From Pleionea sp052032335 (GTDB lineage Bacteria; Pseudomonadota; Gammaproteobacteria; Enterobacterales; Kangiellaceae), in NCBI GenBank assembly GCA_052032335.1, contig JBPEWV010000019.1, positions 1 to 36,948 on the forward strand: a DNA stretch of 36,948 nucleotides, written 5' to 3'. Under the pieces are notes generated by a model. It did not search any database. It was given only the letters and a program-made list of their open reading frames with translations, and had not been told where the DNA came from. Shown in pieces: positions 8,801 to 16,601 of this stretch (positions within the stretch are counted from its first letter, which is position 1; each line of letters starts with the position of its first letter). The position numbers and the translations under genes are program-made.

Positions 8801-10399
8801 AAAATTACCGCCGTTAATCATGCCTTCTGGGAAATAACAGGACTTGATGAGGCGTCGATACTTAATCGAACATTGAACTGCCTGATCAAACCAGAGTCCA
8901 AAGTTTCCGTTTTACCGGCTTTAAAAGATAAACTCTCACAATCGGAGCAGTGTGAGTCAGAAGGATTCATACTGAGAAAATATCGCGACCCACTCCCCGT
9001 GATTATTAATGGAACACGATTCAAAAACAAAGAAGACGAACATCGATACGTTATCACTGTTACTGATATCAGTGAGCAGAAAGCGGCACAGGAAGAACTT
9101 CGAAAGCTAGCCAATTATGACCCCCTGACCGGCTTGCCTAATCGAGCTTTATTAATGGATCGGATCACTCATGCAATCGAGCACAGCCAACGCAGAAAGA
9201 ACAAACTAGCAGTATTGTTTATTGATTTAGATCGGTTTAAGCAGATCAATGACACACTGGGCCATGAAGTTGGTGATTTATTATTAATTGAAGTTGCAAG
9301 AATATTAAAGTCTTGTATACGTAAAAATGATACAGCAGCGAGACTAGGAGGCGATGAGTTTGTGGTAATGCTAGAGGACATATCAACCATCAATACCGCA
9401 AGTCGAATTTCCACCAAGATACTCGAAAAGATGCGAAACGGATTTTTAATTTCGAATAACGAAATCAACACTTCGCCCAGCATTGGAATCTCAATTTATC
9501 CCGACGATGGCCATTCGCCCGATGAAGTCATTAAACACGCTGACATGGCGATGTACCATGCAAAAGGATCTGGGAGAAATAATTTTCAGTTTTTCGAAGC
9601 CAATATGAATGTCGAAGCTCAATCCAAATTGAGCATGGAGCAAAGAGTTAGGCGTGCGTTAAAAGAAGAAGAATTTTCTCTAATGTATCAACCTCAGGTG
9701 AATGTTCTTAATGGATTCATTATTGGCTTCGAAGCGCTTGCTCGCTGGAAAACAGCCGAGGGAGAGATGGTTCCACCAAATGAGTTTATTCCGGTACTGG
9801 AAGAACTTGGCTTAATAATTCCAGCAACCGAATTGTTTATTCGAATGGCCTTAAAAGAACTCAAACGCTGGCAAGAAGCTGGCTTTCATCCCAGCGTTGC
9901 AATAAATCTATCAGCGCATCATTTGAGCCATCTGAATCTTATAAGTTATATGCGAGAAGTAACGCAAGAATTTGGTGTAAGCCCCAATAAAATTGAGCTT
10001 GAGTTAACCGAAAGTTTATTAATGGATGACATAGAAAACTCATTACCAATCATTGAAGAACTTGCAAAGCTTGGGATCGAATTGTCACTGGACGACTTTG
10101 GAACCGGATACTCTTCACTCAAATACTTGCACGAACTGCCGATCCATAAGCTCAAGATCGATCAAAACTTTGTTTGGCAAATCGGTAAGCAACCAGAGAG
10201 TGAAGCTATCATAGAAACCATTATTTCACTGTCGAAATCGCTGAAACTACAAACCGTGGTTGAGGGGGTTGAAACCAAAGAACAACTTCATTTTGTCACA
10301 CAATTGGGGGCCAACAATGTTCAAGGCTACTATTTTTCCAAACCACTGACACCCGACGATGCTATGACTGTTCTCGACAAAAAATTTGAAGTTCTCTAA
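5897..10399 (+). CDS. Periplasmic-propeller sensor with PAS-PAS-GGDEF-EAL output (c-di-GMP enzyme)
   Basis: A 1500-residue inner-membrane sensor. A signal peptide (about residues 1-20) leads to ~680 periplasmic residues of Reg_prop-type propeller repeats. The D-x-x-G-x-(L/I)-W-(I/V) signature recurs, as in DRQGYLWVGTSEGL, DKKGQIWIGA, GREGNLWLSSREDG and NVGNVWTTSNDGL. A Y_Y_Y-like beta domain (about 685-780) and one membrane helix (about 785-805) follow. Inside the cell are two PAS domains (about 825-935 and 945-1060), the first ending in VTGTYTDITERK, then GGDEF and EAL domains. The cyclase motif GGDEF (1151-1155) is intact and has an RxxD inhibitory site (RKND) five residues before it. The phosphodiesterase has EAL at 1279-1281, ELTES, DDFGTGYSS, KIDQNFV, EGVET and QGYYFSKPL. 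Both activities are therefore possible. It lies alone on the plus strand, divergent from hisS and 13 bases from the convergent dehydrogenase stop. TATAAT-like boxes lie at 5831-5836 and ~5862. Confidence 0.93.
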   Translation: MNYRIIAGFICALTCSSLFSSQPNSINLEHFSTENGLSQSSVYQLMQDRQGYLWVGTSEGLNKFDAYRFQIVHGLNNSLDGKNIGLLHQDKKGQIWIGAAPNFNYRYAPESDSFKLLQLPERNDDNSSFNRLDMAVEDGQILWLASYNEIFTYNYLTEKVEKVKDIKDILPKDIVSQHAIRELFKVDHFLLIATSHGLYSLNTLNDELRIINNRQLPKPNNDQINIKGLFHLTDNQFYIAAVEGLVRLPFSDLQNALMSNSDIDAEVVEAKLNIWDIVEHQNRIWVATDDGLYELLDNQLSFVFRYSDLPYDVYDNDITDLEPGREGNLWLSSREDGFFMWNPVDAIINVYSNKRGQRKILPSNTVWDTYLASSKEVLIGTTHGLAKLDLESGKTDLYFVNEDEKEVYGKDSISKIVSFGDDYWLSRYNDTLVVNQNSLSIETPILSPEMQESLQKPAYGLSKISPEKLFFLQDDNAYIYDRSTQKLEAVEALKAKKNEDSYTLVLNNDQQLNDRRLYLSKYNQVSAYDTITGDVIPIHQIDANIHGKVLPQSILKLNDQLWISYHSLGIFVIDEKSGEEVKFISGDNLGSQSLLDLFSDNVGNVWTTSNDGLIKIHPTNYSAQLFNRKDGFPSDEFIGGTALRLKENEVLLATTKGLVHVDLQRLSSKRNFQPRVTLSEINLLSKPDMFDKPKLSLTLEHDDIGLNIKFSALIFLKTNQVKYRYWIEGDSKIEPTETNQSELFFPKINPGKSQLYISAIDYKTGMASEPLQFNIKVSPAPWRSPWAYLAYVLIIGSVVGTIYYQRRKRQLALLQAHKVVTESEERLQLALSGSDSGMWDWQQENNVVYEPRLQGIIASNNLSVPFDEKLTYVHPNDQIAFEAKWAEFLNSEDDAFNYTYRMRSIDGDWRWYRDLARVTNTDKNGNPIRVTGTYTDITERKDTQDKMQLFFEAFDNTREVIIILDSDYKITAVNHAFWEITGLDEASILNRTLNCLIKPESKVSVLPALKDKLSQSEQCESEGFILRKYRDPLPVIINGTRFKNKEDEHRYVITVTDISEQKAAQEELRKLANYDPLTGLPNRALLMDRITHAIEHSQRRKNKLAVLFIDLDRFKQINDTLGHEVGDLLLIEVARILKSCIRKNDTAARLGGDEFVVMLEDISTINTASRISTKILEKMRNGFLISNNEINTSPSIGISIYPDDGHSPDEVIKHADMAMYHAKGSGRNNFQFFEANMNVEAQSKLSMEQRVRRALKEEEFSLMYQPQVNVLNGFIIGFEALARWKTAEGEMVPPNEFIPVLEELGLIIPATELFIRMALKELKRWQEAGFHPSVAINLSAHHLSHLNLISYMREVTQEFGVSPNKIELELTESLLMDDIENSLPIIEELAKLGIELSLDDFGTGYSSLKYLHELPIHKLKIDQNFVWQIGKQPESEAIIETIISLSKSLKLQTVVEGVETKEQLHFVTQLGANNVQGYYFSKPLTPDDAMTVLDKKFEVL

Positions 10400-10412
10400 C
10401 GGCAGAAAGTGG

Positions 10413-11126
10413 TTAAAACTCTTGGTGCAGCGGATGCACGGTTAACTCATCGATCAGTTGGTAGCCCGGTTGCTCGACAACTTGAACGACAAGTGATGCT
10501 AACTGCTCTGGTAATAAAGCAGTTTTGACGTCTGGCCGTTCCGACGGTGCCGAGTCTCCAAAGTGACTGTTGACGATCCCCGAATTGATAATAGTCACCT
10601 TTACATTATCCGACTTTACTTCACGAAGCAGTGATTGACTCATGCCGTACAAGCCATGTTTTGAGGCAACGTAAGGGGTCATGTTAGCGAGCGGCTTTTG
10701 GGCGAGATCGGATCCTATATTGATAATATGACCCGACTGCTGATTTTGCATTAGCTCAGAAAACAGTTTGTTTAAAATTAAGGGCGCCGTTAAATTGACA
10801 GATATAATGGCCTCGATTTCATTAATCGAATGCTCAGCCAACGGCTTGTAGCTGCCGATACCCGCATTATTAATCAGCAAATCAATAACTGGAAATTGGC
10901 CAACTATTTTATCAAACAGATTTTCGATGTCTTGGGTCAGACTGAGATCAAAAGGAAATGCAGTAGCCGATAATTCATTTTGATTTAACTCATCAACCAA
11001 TTGCTCTAATTCAATCTGATTTCGAGCAATTAAAACGAGATGGTAGCCTTTCTCGGCGAGTTGAACAGCGATTTCTTTACCCAGGCCTCGACTGGCACCG
11101 GTTACAACGGCCACTTTCTGTTGCAT
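10413..11126 (-). CDS. Short-chain dehydrogenase/reductase (classical SDR)
   Basis: An NAD(P)-dependent oxidoreductase of the classical short-chain dehydrogenase family, 237 residues. The dinucleotide-binding TGASRGLG lies at residues 9-16 and the structural NNAG at 86-89. The catalytic set is complete: Ser139 (INIGSDL) and YVASK with Tyr152 and Lys156. An Arg two residues after the second beta strand (LIARN) would favour NADPH; this is an inference. The C-terminal substrate-binding part (SHFGDSAPSERPDVKTALLPEQLA) resembles reductases of unknown substrate such as the YdfG/FabG-like group. It starts six bases after the ispG stop and so is probably read as the last gene of the ispG transcript. 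Its substrate cannot be told. Confidence 0.88.
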   Translation of the reverse strand: MQQKVAVVTGASRGLGKEIAVQLAEKGYHLVLIARNQIELEQLVDELNQNELSATAFPFDLSLTQDIENLFDKIVGQFPVIDLLINNAGIGSYKPLAEHSINEIEAIISVNLTAPLILNKLFSELMQNQQSGHIINIGSDLAQKPLANMTPYVASKHGLYGMSQSLLREVKSDNVKVTIINSGIVNSHFGDSAPSERPDVKTALLPEQLASLVVQVVEQPGYQLIDELTVHPLHQEF

Positions 11127-11132
11127 AACTTA

Positions 11133-12263
11133 TCAGCTCACCGCTATCACGGGTTGATTGCCCGATTTTTCCTGTATTGCTTGCTCGCGTTGTTTGATTT
11201 TTTCACGAATTTCCTTTTCCATTGCGGCGACCAGGTCTTTATTATCGACTTTGTGATCCTTTTGCCCTTCTTTATATAAAAGACTTTGACCGGTCCCCCC
11301 GGTTAAGCCGATATCGGCTTCTTTGGCTTCTCCGGGACCATTAACCACGCAACCGATAATGGCGACGTCGATCGATTCTCGAACGTCCTCTAATCGGCTT
11401 TCAAGTTCATTCACGGTTTTAATAACGTCAAACTGTTGTCGAGAACACGAGGGGCAAGCAATAAAGTTGATGCCACGTTGTCGCAAGCCTAACGATTTCA
11501 GAATATCAAAACCAACTTTAATTTCTTCCACAGGATCGGCAGCAAGTGAAACCCGAATGGTGTCACCAATGCCTTCGGATAAAAGCAGGCCCAAACCCAC
11601 AGCCGATTTAACAGAGCCCGAGCGCAAACCACCAGCTTCGGTGATTCCCAGATGCAACGGTTGTTCGATCTGATTTGCTAGTAATCGGTAAGCAGATACG
11701 GTCATAAAAACATCGGAAGCTTTCAGGCTAATTTTATAATTATCAAAATTATGGCGATCCAGAATATCGATGTGCCTCATGGCTGATTCCACCAATGCTT
11801 CTGGCGTAGGCTCACCGTATTTCATTTGTAAATCTTTCTCCAGAGAGCCTGCATTTACACCAATTCGAATAGGAATATTTTTGTCCCGAGCGCATTCAAT
11901 AACCGCTTTCACACGCTCTTCATTGCCGATATTACCGGGATTAATTCGCAGACAGTCAACGCCATAATCGGCGACTTTAAGGGCAATACGGTAATCAAAA
12001 TGGATGTCGGCTATTAACGGAATTTGTGACTGCAATTTGATTTGTTTAAAAGCTTCGGCGGCATCCATGGTAGGAATGGAGACTCGAACCAGATCAGCAC
12101 CGGCGGCTTCGAGCGCTTTAATTTGGCTCAACGTTGCCTCTACATCACAGGTTTCGGTGTTGGTCATGCTTTGCACAGCAATCGGCGCATCGCCACCAAT
12201 GGGTACATTTCCCACCCAAATTTGTTTCGACTTTCTGCGCTTAATCCAGGACAAACCTTTCAT
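11133..12263 (-). CDS. ispG: 4-hydroxy-3-methylbut-2-enyl diphosphate synthase IspG
   Basis: IspG (GcpE) is the [4Fe-4S] enzyme that converts methylerythritol cyclodiphosphate to HMBPP in the MEP isoprenoid pathway. The N-terminal TIM-barrel segments are visible (GGDAPIAVQSMTNT, RVSIPTMDAAEAF, LIADIHFDYRIAL, LRINPGNIG). The cluster ligands sit at Cys270 and Cys273 (CPSCSRQQFD) and Cys305 (CVVNGPGE), with the conserved Glu in GPGE; these positions match E. coli IspG. The length of 376 residues is normal (E. coli 372). A Lys/Glu-rich tail follows. It lies between rodZ (25 bases upstream) and the dehydrogenase (6 bases downstream). In most relatives hisS would follow directly, but here the dehydrogenase and the large sensor intervene. 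Confidence 0.98.
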   Translation of the reverse strand: MKGLSWIKRRKSKQIWVGNVPIGGDAPIAVQSMTNTETCDVEATLSQIKALEAAGADLVRVSIPTMDAAEAFKQIKLQSQIPLIADIHFDYRIALKVADYGVDCLRINPGNIGNEERVKAVIECARDKNIPIRIGVNAGSLEKDLQMKYGEPTPEALVESAMRHIDILDRHNFDNYKISLKASDVFMTVSAYRLLANQIEQPLHLGITEAGGLRSGSVKSAVGLGLLLSEGIGDTIRVSLAADPVEEIKVGFDILKSLGLRQRGINFIACPSCSRQQFDVIKTVNELESRLEDVRESIDVAIIGCVVNGPGEAKEADIGLTGGTGQSLLYKEGQKDHKVDNKDLVAAMEKEIREKIKQREQAIQEKSGNQPVIAVS

Positions 12264-12288
12264 GATAAATCTCGTATTACTGAATCAT

Positions 12289-13266
12289 TTATTCAATGGT
12301 AAATCGGGCTACCTGTCCCGCTTGATAGCCGGAAAGATCAATGGTTTTCTGCTTGTGTTGTAAACGAACCACAGACGGATCGCCCAGTACCACTTTAAAT
12401 GGTGGAACCCCACTCAATGGCATCACTTTTCCGGTATTTTTTACGCCCACGGCCAAAACCTCGCCCGTTGCGTCAGAAATTTGAACCCAACATTCGCCAA
12501 CAAAAGCGAACACCAACTCATCTTTGGTTGTGTCCGTGCCACCTTCTGTTTCTGGCTGGCTGGTTGATCCAAAGGCTGGTTCAGAAGCATTAACATTAGC
12601 ATTTTCAGAAACCGAATCAGGAGCCGCCTGTTCGTTTGGTTCAACATTGTCTTGTGCCGCAATCAAGTCACTGCGCCGCTGTTTTATCTGCTCCACCGTC
12701 ACACCCTGCGAGCGAGATGATTCCGGAATCTCTTCTACTGCCTTTGGATCAATTTTTTGGTCATCAGCGCTGTCGCCAATGTTGTCGTCAGAACCAAACA
12801 CAGACTCAACCGAGGTGAAGTCACTGTTGTTATTTTCGCTCGGTGATCCCAGTTTGTTTTTTAATCCCCAGCCGACCAGAAAAATTAATGCGACAACCAA
12901 TATCACACTGACCCACTTGAATAACTGTGAACCGGTGGTGACTTCTTTTCGCCCTGCACTGAAAGAACGTAATCGTTGTGGTGATGCAATTTCGACATCC
13001 GTATCGACCGATTGATTAAAACTTTCGACAATTAATTTTGGATCCAGATTAAGTAACGACGCATACGATCGAATGTAACCGCGGTAAAACGCAATCGACA
13101 CCGACTCATCAAAATGACTTTCTTCAATTTCTTTAATGCGCGCAACGGGCAAGTTCAACTTTTTGGCGACATCTTCAAGAGATAGTTGATGCGCTTTACG
13201 TGCGGTTTGCAACTGTTCTCCGCATTCCGGTTTTACTTTAGCGTCCATCGAGTCGTCTATTTCCAT
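12289..13266 (-). CDS. rodZ: Cell-shape protein RodZ
   Basis: RodZ anchors MreB to the inner membrane and controls rod shape. The cytoplasmic N-terminus holds a helix-turn-helix of the Xre/HTH_25 type (about residues 16-80: LQTARKAHQLSLEDVAKKLNLP, with FYRGYIRSYASLL). One membrane helix lies at about 115-136. An acidic, low-complexity periplasmic linker follows, then a DUF4115 beta domain at the end (CWVQISDATGEVLAVGVKNTGK, PFKVVLGDPSVV). The length is 325 residues (E. coli 337). Its ATG overlaps the end of pilW by 10 bases, so the two are translationally coupled. A second Met at residue 7 is a possible alternative start. Confidence 0.95.
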   Translation of the reverse strand: MEIDDSMDAKVKPECGEQLQTARKAHQLSLEDVAKKLNLPVARIKEIEESHFDESVSIAFYRGYIRSYASLLNLDPKLIVESFNQSVDTDVEIASPQRLRSFSAGRKEVTTGSQLFKWVSVILVVALIFLVGWGLKNKLGSPSENNNSDFTSVESVFGSDDNIGDSADDQKIDPKAVEEIPESSRSQGVTVEQIKQRRSDLIAAQDNVEPNEQAAPDSVSENANVNASEPAFGSTSQPETEGGTDTTKDELVFAFVGECWVQISDATGEVLAVGVKNTGKVMPLSGVPPFKVVLGDPSVVRLQHKQKTIDLSGYQAGQVARFTIE

Positions 13267-14051
13267 TGTTCACGCGAGTCCAGATATTCCAGCGTTTCTT
13301 TCGAGTCAGGGTATAGGTTTTCGAGCTGTAACGCGTAACTCGAAACTGCGTCTTTGTTTCCTAACTTGGACTCGGCCCTCAAGGCCAACCAGAGGGTGCG
13401 AGGAACATGGCGCGACACTTTGCGGTAACGATCAAGGTAACGAATGGTTCGACTGTATCGTTCTTGCTCGAATTCATATTGCGCCATTTCAATCAGTGCA
13501 GCCGGAAGTTGATTGTTTAAATTAAGTGCTCGGCGAAAATAATCGACAGCCTCTTTGGGTTTATTTTGCTGTTTTAAACAGCGTCCAGCATTCACATAAG
13601 CCAGCGACACGTTACTGTATGTTGGTGTATCAATTGCCTGCTCAAAATAATTCATGGCCTCGTCATACTTGCCTCGGTTGCATAAAAACTGGCCATAGCT
13701 GTTTTTGTACTCGGGATTTTTCCGATCAAGACTCAACGCCCGACGGAATGAGCGGTCAGCATCTTCGTAATCACGCGCTAACTGGTAATAAAAACCCAAA
13801 GTAAAATGCAGATCTGGGTAGTCGTCCATATGAGCAGCAGCTTTATCGAGATGGTATTTGGCCCGCTGCAAACTGTTTTGCTGGAGGTACCTTTGTGCGG
13901 CTTCAACACGTTTTCTCGCAGCTAATTCAGAATCGTATTTATTGGTAACCGTCGACTGACCTTCATAATTGTTGATTTTTTGAGTCGACTGAGTGGTACA
14001 TCCGCCCAATAACAACATACCAACGATCGCTAAAACAGTTATTTTACTCAT
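13257..14051 (-). CDS. pilW: Type IV pilus biogenesis/stability lipoprotein PilW (PilF)
   Basis: An outer-membrane TPR lipoprotein that acts as pilotin for the PilQ secretin in type IV pilus assembly. The signal peptide ends in lipobox LGGC (Cys18). At least four TPR units follow, for example YLQQNSLQRAKYHLDKAAAH, YYQLARDYEDADRSFRRAL, LCNRGKYDEAMNYFEQAI and CLKQQNKPKEAVDYFRRALNL. The length of 264 residues is usual. The gene lies 4 bases after rlmN and overlaps rodZ, a conserved arrangement. No other pilus genes are in the window, so pilus function here is inferred from the family. Confidence 0.93.
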   Translation of the reverse strand: MSKITVLAIVGMLLLGGCTTQSTQKINNYEGQSTVTNKYDSELAARKRVEAAQRYLQQNSLQRAKYHLDKAAAHMDDYPDLHFTLGFYYQLARDYEDADRSFRRALSLDRKNPEYKNSYGQFLCNRGKYDEAMNYFEQAIDTPTYSNVSLAYVNAGRCLKQQNKPKEAVDYFRRALNLNNQLPAALIEMAQYEFEQERYSRTIRYLDRYRKVSRHVPRTLWLALRAESKLGNKDAVSSYALQLENLYPDSKETLEYLDSREQWK

Positions 14052-14055
14052 TCGT

Positions 14056-15165
14056 TTATCCCGCTACTTGTTGCACTGGAATTTCTTTGCGAAGCTTTCT
14101 TTTCGTTTTGTCGTTCACTTTTCCAACCAGTTGTCCGCAGGCCGCATCAATGTCATCGCCCCGTGTTCGCCGTGTGATCACTGTAAATCCTTTATCGCAA
14201 AGAATTTTGGTGAATCGATCGATAGCACCGGGAGTTGATGTCTCATAATGCGTTTGTGGAAACGGATTGAACGGTATCAAGTTTACCTTACTGGGCACAT
14301 CTTTCAATAACTTAGCCAATTCAAAGGCGTGCTCTGGTGTGTCATTCACATCTTTGATCATAACGTACTCGACGGTGACCTTTTCTGACGCTTTCGAGCG
14401 CTCCAAATAACGCATAACCGAGGGCATCAAAACCTCTATAGGGTATTTTTTGTTGATTGGCACCAACTCATCGCGCAATGCATTATTCGGCGCATGCAGA
14501 GACAACGCCAGTGCCACATCGATTTCATCGGCCAACCGATCGAGAGCCGGTACAACGCCGGACGTACTGATGGTAACTCGACGTTTGGACAGACCGTATC
14601 CTAAGTCGTCCATCATGATATCCATGGCTTTTACGGTATTATCAAAGTTCAGTAAAGGCTCGCCCATCCCCATCATAACGACGTTTGAGACACGACGCTC
14701 ACCGGTTAATTTTTGACTGCCTAATCGTTTCACCGCATACCAGACCTGACCGATAATTTCGGCCACCGACAGATTTCGGTTAAAGCCCTGCTGTGCGGTT
14801 GAACAGAAGCTGCACTCTAACGCGCAACCCACCTGAGATGACACACAAAGTGTGCCGCGACTTTTTTCTGGAATGAATACAACTTCGATGGCTTGTCCAC
14901 CGTTGAGACTCAATGCCCACTTAATCGTACCATCGTCGGATAGCTGTTCTGCCACCGCTTCTGGGCCCTGTATATAACAAGTCTCTTTTAATTTGGCTCG
15001 GAGTGCTTTACTCAAATTGGTCATTTCGTCAAAATCGTCCACCCCCATGTGATGGATCCATTTCATAACCTGAGTAGCGCGGAAGGGTTTTTCGCCCATT
15101 TCGACAAAAAACTGAGTCATTCCATCGCGATTCAGGTTGAGTAAATTCACCTTTTCGTTACTCAT
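14056..15165 (-). CDS. rlmN: Dual-specificity 23S rRNA/tRNA adenine-C2 methyltransferase RlmN
   Basis: A radical-SAM enzyme that methylates C2 of A2503 in 23S rRNA and of A37 in several tRNAs. The cluster motif CxxxCxxC is CALECSFC (Cys114, Cys118 and Cys121 from the chosen start). The two catalytic cysteines are present: Cys107 in GTLCVSSQ and Cys343 in DAACGQL. GMGEPLLN and STSG segments are further family marks. The length is 369 residues. The frame can be opened at a GTG at 15172-15174, but the AAAAGG ribosome site is correctly spaced (8 bases) for the ATG at 15163-15165. It begins the rlmN-pilW-rodZ-ispG run. Confidence 0.97.
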   Translation of the reverse strand: MSNEKVNLLNLNRDGMTQFFVEMGEKPFRATQVMKWIHHMGVDDFDEMTNLSKALRAKLKETCYIQGPEAVAEQLSDDGTIKWALSLNGGQAIEVVFIPEKSRGTLCVSSQVGCALECSFCSTAQQGFNRNLSVAEIIGQVWYAVKRLGSQKLTGERRVSNVVMMGMGEPLLNFDNTVKAMDIMMDDLGYGLSKRRVTISTSGVVPALDRLADEIDVALALSLHAPNNALRDELVPINKKYPIEVLMPSVMRYLERSKASEKVTVEYVMIKDVNDTPEHAFELAKLLKDVPSKVNLIPFNPFPQTHYETSTPGAIDRFTKILCDKGFTVITRRTRGDDIDAACGQLVGKVNDKTKRKLRKEIPVQQVAG

Positions 15166-15261
15166 TACGTTCACCTTTTAGCGATCTTGGACTTGTCGTT
15201 CCAGAAGTGCTCTTTAATAGGACAAGCTGTCAAGAAATAAGTTTACTAACCGTCAAAATAC

Positions 15262-15300
15262 ACAAAAGCCCCTTTCGATGACGATTGAATCGAAAGGGGC
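15262..15300 (-). terminator. Rho-independent terminator after ndk
   Basis: A perfect 12-base-pair inverted repeat (GCCCCTTTCGAT and ATCGAAAGGGGC) at 15268-15279 and 15289-15300 with a 9-base loop. On the minus strand it is followed by TTTTGTGTATTTTG. It lies 20 bases past the ndk stop and separates ndk from rlmN. The plus-strand side has no T-tract, so it works in one direction only. Confidence 0.9.
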
Positions 15301-15319
15301 CGAATACTACCGTCGAAAA

Positions 15320-15751
15320 TTAACGTGTACGCGGGCAGATTTCGTCTTCTGAGAAGAAATAGGCAATTTCACGGGCAGCAGACTCAGGCGAGTCAGAACC
15401 GTGAACTGCATTTTCGTCAACCGTTACTGCGTAATCTGCACGCAGTGTACCACGTAAAGCTTCTGCAGGATTAGTCGCACCCATAATTTCGCGGTTCGCT
15501 TTGATGGCATTTTCACCTTCGAGAACCTGAACCATCACTGGACCAGATGTCATAAATTCAACCAAGGCACCAAAAAACGGACGCTCTTTGTGCTCTGCGT
15601 AAAAGCCTTCAGCCTTCTCTTTTGACAAGTGCATCATTTTTGAAGCAACGATTTTTAAACCGGCACGTTCAAAACGGCTGTAAATCTCGCCGATTACGTT
15701 TTTTGCAACTGCGTCAGGCTTAACGATAGAAAAAGTGCGTTCAACTGCCAT
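15320..15751 (-). CDS. ndk: Nucleoside-diphosphate kinase
   Basis: Ndk transfers the gamma phosphate of ATP to other nucleoside diphosphates through a phospho-histidine. The active-site histidine is His117 in NAVHGSDS, the same number as in E. coli. ERTFSIVKPDAVAKN at the start and GATNPAEALRGTLRADYA are family motifs. The length of 143 residues equals E. coli Ndk. The frame continues four codons upstream to a TTG, but the GGAG ribosome site lies within that stretch, seven bases before the ATG at 15749-15751, so the ATG is the start. It is monocistronic: it has a candidate promoter upstream and a strong terminator downstream. Confidence 0.98.
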   Translation of the reverse strand: MAVERTFSIVKPDAVAKNVIGEIYSRFERAGLKIVASKMMHLSKEKAEGFYAEHKERPFFGALVEFMTSGPVMVQVLEGENAIKANREIMGATNPAEALRGTLRADYAVTVDENAVHGSDSPESAAREIAYFFSEDEICPRTR

Positions 15752-15853
15752 TGTTTTCTCCAAATAGACAATAATATCAATAGTTTATAAATGTTATAAC
15801 GGTTCGAGAACAACCCATATTAGAAATTCTCTGACCCTTAAATTCGGCGGCAC

Positions 15854-15859
15854 ATTATA
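15854..15859 (-). promoter_or_regulatory. Candidate -10 element of the ndk promoter
   Basis: A perfect TATAAT on the minus strand in the queC-ndk gap, about 100 bases before the ndk ATG. The -35 region (around 15876-15882) is a poor match. A TTATAA-rich stretch nearer the gene (15784-15800) could hold a second start site. Confidence 0.4.
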
Positions 15860-15896
15860 CATGGGGTTGCTTAAAAAACCTACTTCAGTAAGCAAT

Positions 15897-16571
15897 TTAC
15901 CCGTTTATGTAAACAGTGGGATCAGCGACACCGGCATCGTGGAAAGCTTTGGCCCGGATTCGACAACTGTCGCACTTACCGCAAGCTGCGCCCTCGCGAT
16001 CGGCCTGATAGCACGAAACTGTCTGTTGGTATTCAACGCCAAGCTTTTGACCCCATTGAATAATTTCTACTTTGGTCTTGTCGATCAACGGCGTTTCGAT
16101 GACCGGCCCGCGGCCTTCGATCCCTGACTTTGTTGCCAGGTCGGCCATTTTTTGAAAAGCATCGATGTATTCAGGCCGACAATCGGGGTAACCCGAGTAA
16201 TCCACTGCATTGACCCCGGCAAAAATTGCGTCGGCCTCGAGCACTTCGGCCCAGGCAAGCGCAATGGATAAAAATACGGTATTTCTGGCAGGCACGTAAG
16301 TAATCGGAATCCCACTGGTTTCCGACTCAGGCACAGCCATGGTGCCATCGGTCAATGCAGAACCGCCAAAACCGCCCAGATCAATCGGAATAATGCGATG
16401 ACTGGCCACTGCAAATTGCTCGGCAATTCGACTTGCCGCCTGCAGCTCAGCGCTGTGTTTTTGTCCGTAAGAGAAACTGAGTGCGTACAACTCAAAGTTT
16501 TGGTGTTTGGCAATCGCCATACAAGTGGTTGAATCGAGGCCACCCGACAATAGGACAATAGCTTTTTTCAT
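15897..16571 (-). CDS. queC: 7-cyano-7-deazaguanine (preQ0) synthase QueC
   Basis: QueC converts 7-carboxy-7-deazaguanine to preQ0 with ATP and ammonia, on the route to queuosine in tRNA. The ATP-pyrophosphatase loop SGGLDST is at residues 9-15. The zinc-binding cysteines are at the end of the protein (SCYQADREGAACGKCDSCR), giving the usual four-Cys set. FLSIALAWAE and GVNAVDYSGYPDCRPEY are further family marks. The length of 224 residues is normal (E. coli 231). It lies 30 bases downstream of queE and probably shares its promoter. queD and queF are not in the window. Confidence 0.97.
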   Translation of the reverse strand: MKKAIVLLSGGLDSTTCMAIAKHQNFELYALSFSYGQKHSAELQAASRIAEQFAVASHRIIPIDLGGFGGSALTDGTMAVPESETSGIPITYVPARNTVFLSIALAWAEVLEADAIFAGVNAVDYSGYPDCRPEYIDAFQKMADLATKSGIEGRGPVIETPLIDKTKVEIIQWGQKLGVEYQQTVSCYQADREGAACGKCDSCRIRAKAFHDAGVADPTVYING

Positions 16572-16601
16572 GGTTATCCCTCTGACGTTAAATAAACTTA
16601 A

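Noticed and set aside
12524..13015. A 163-codon open frame on the plus strand opposite rodZ
   Set aside because: It lies within rodZ, lacks a ribosome site and has no recognisable domain.
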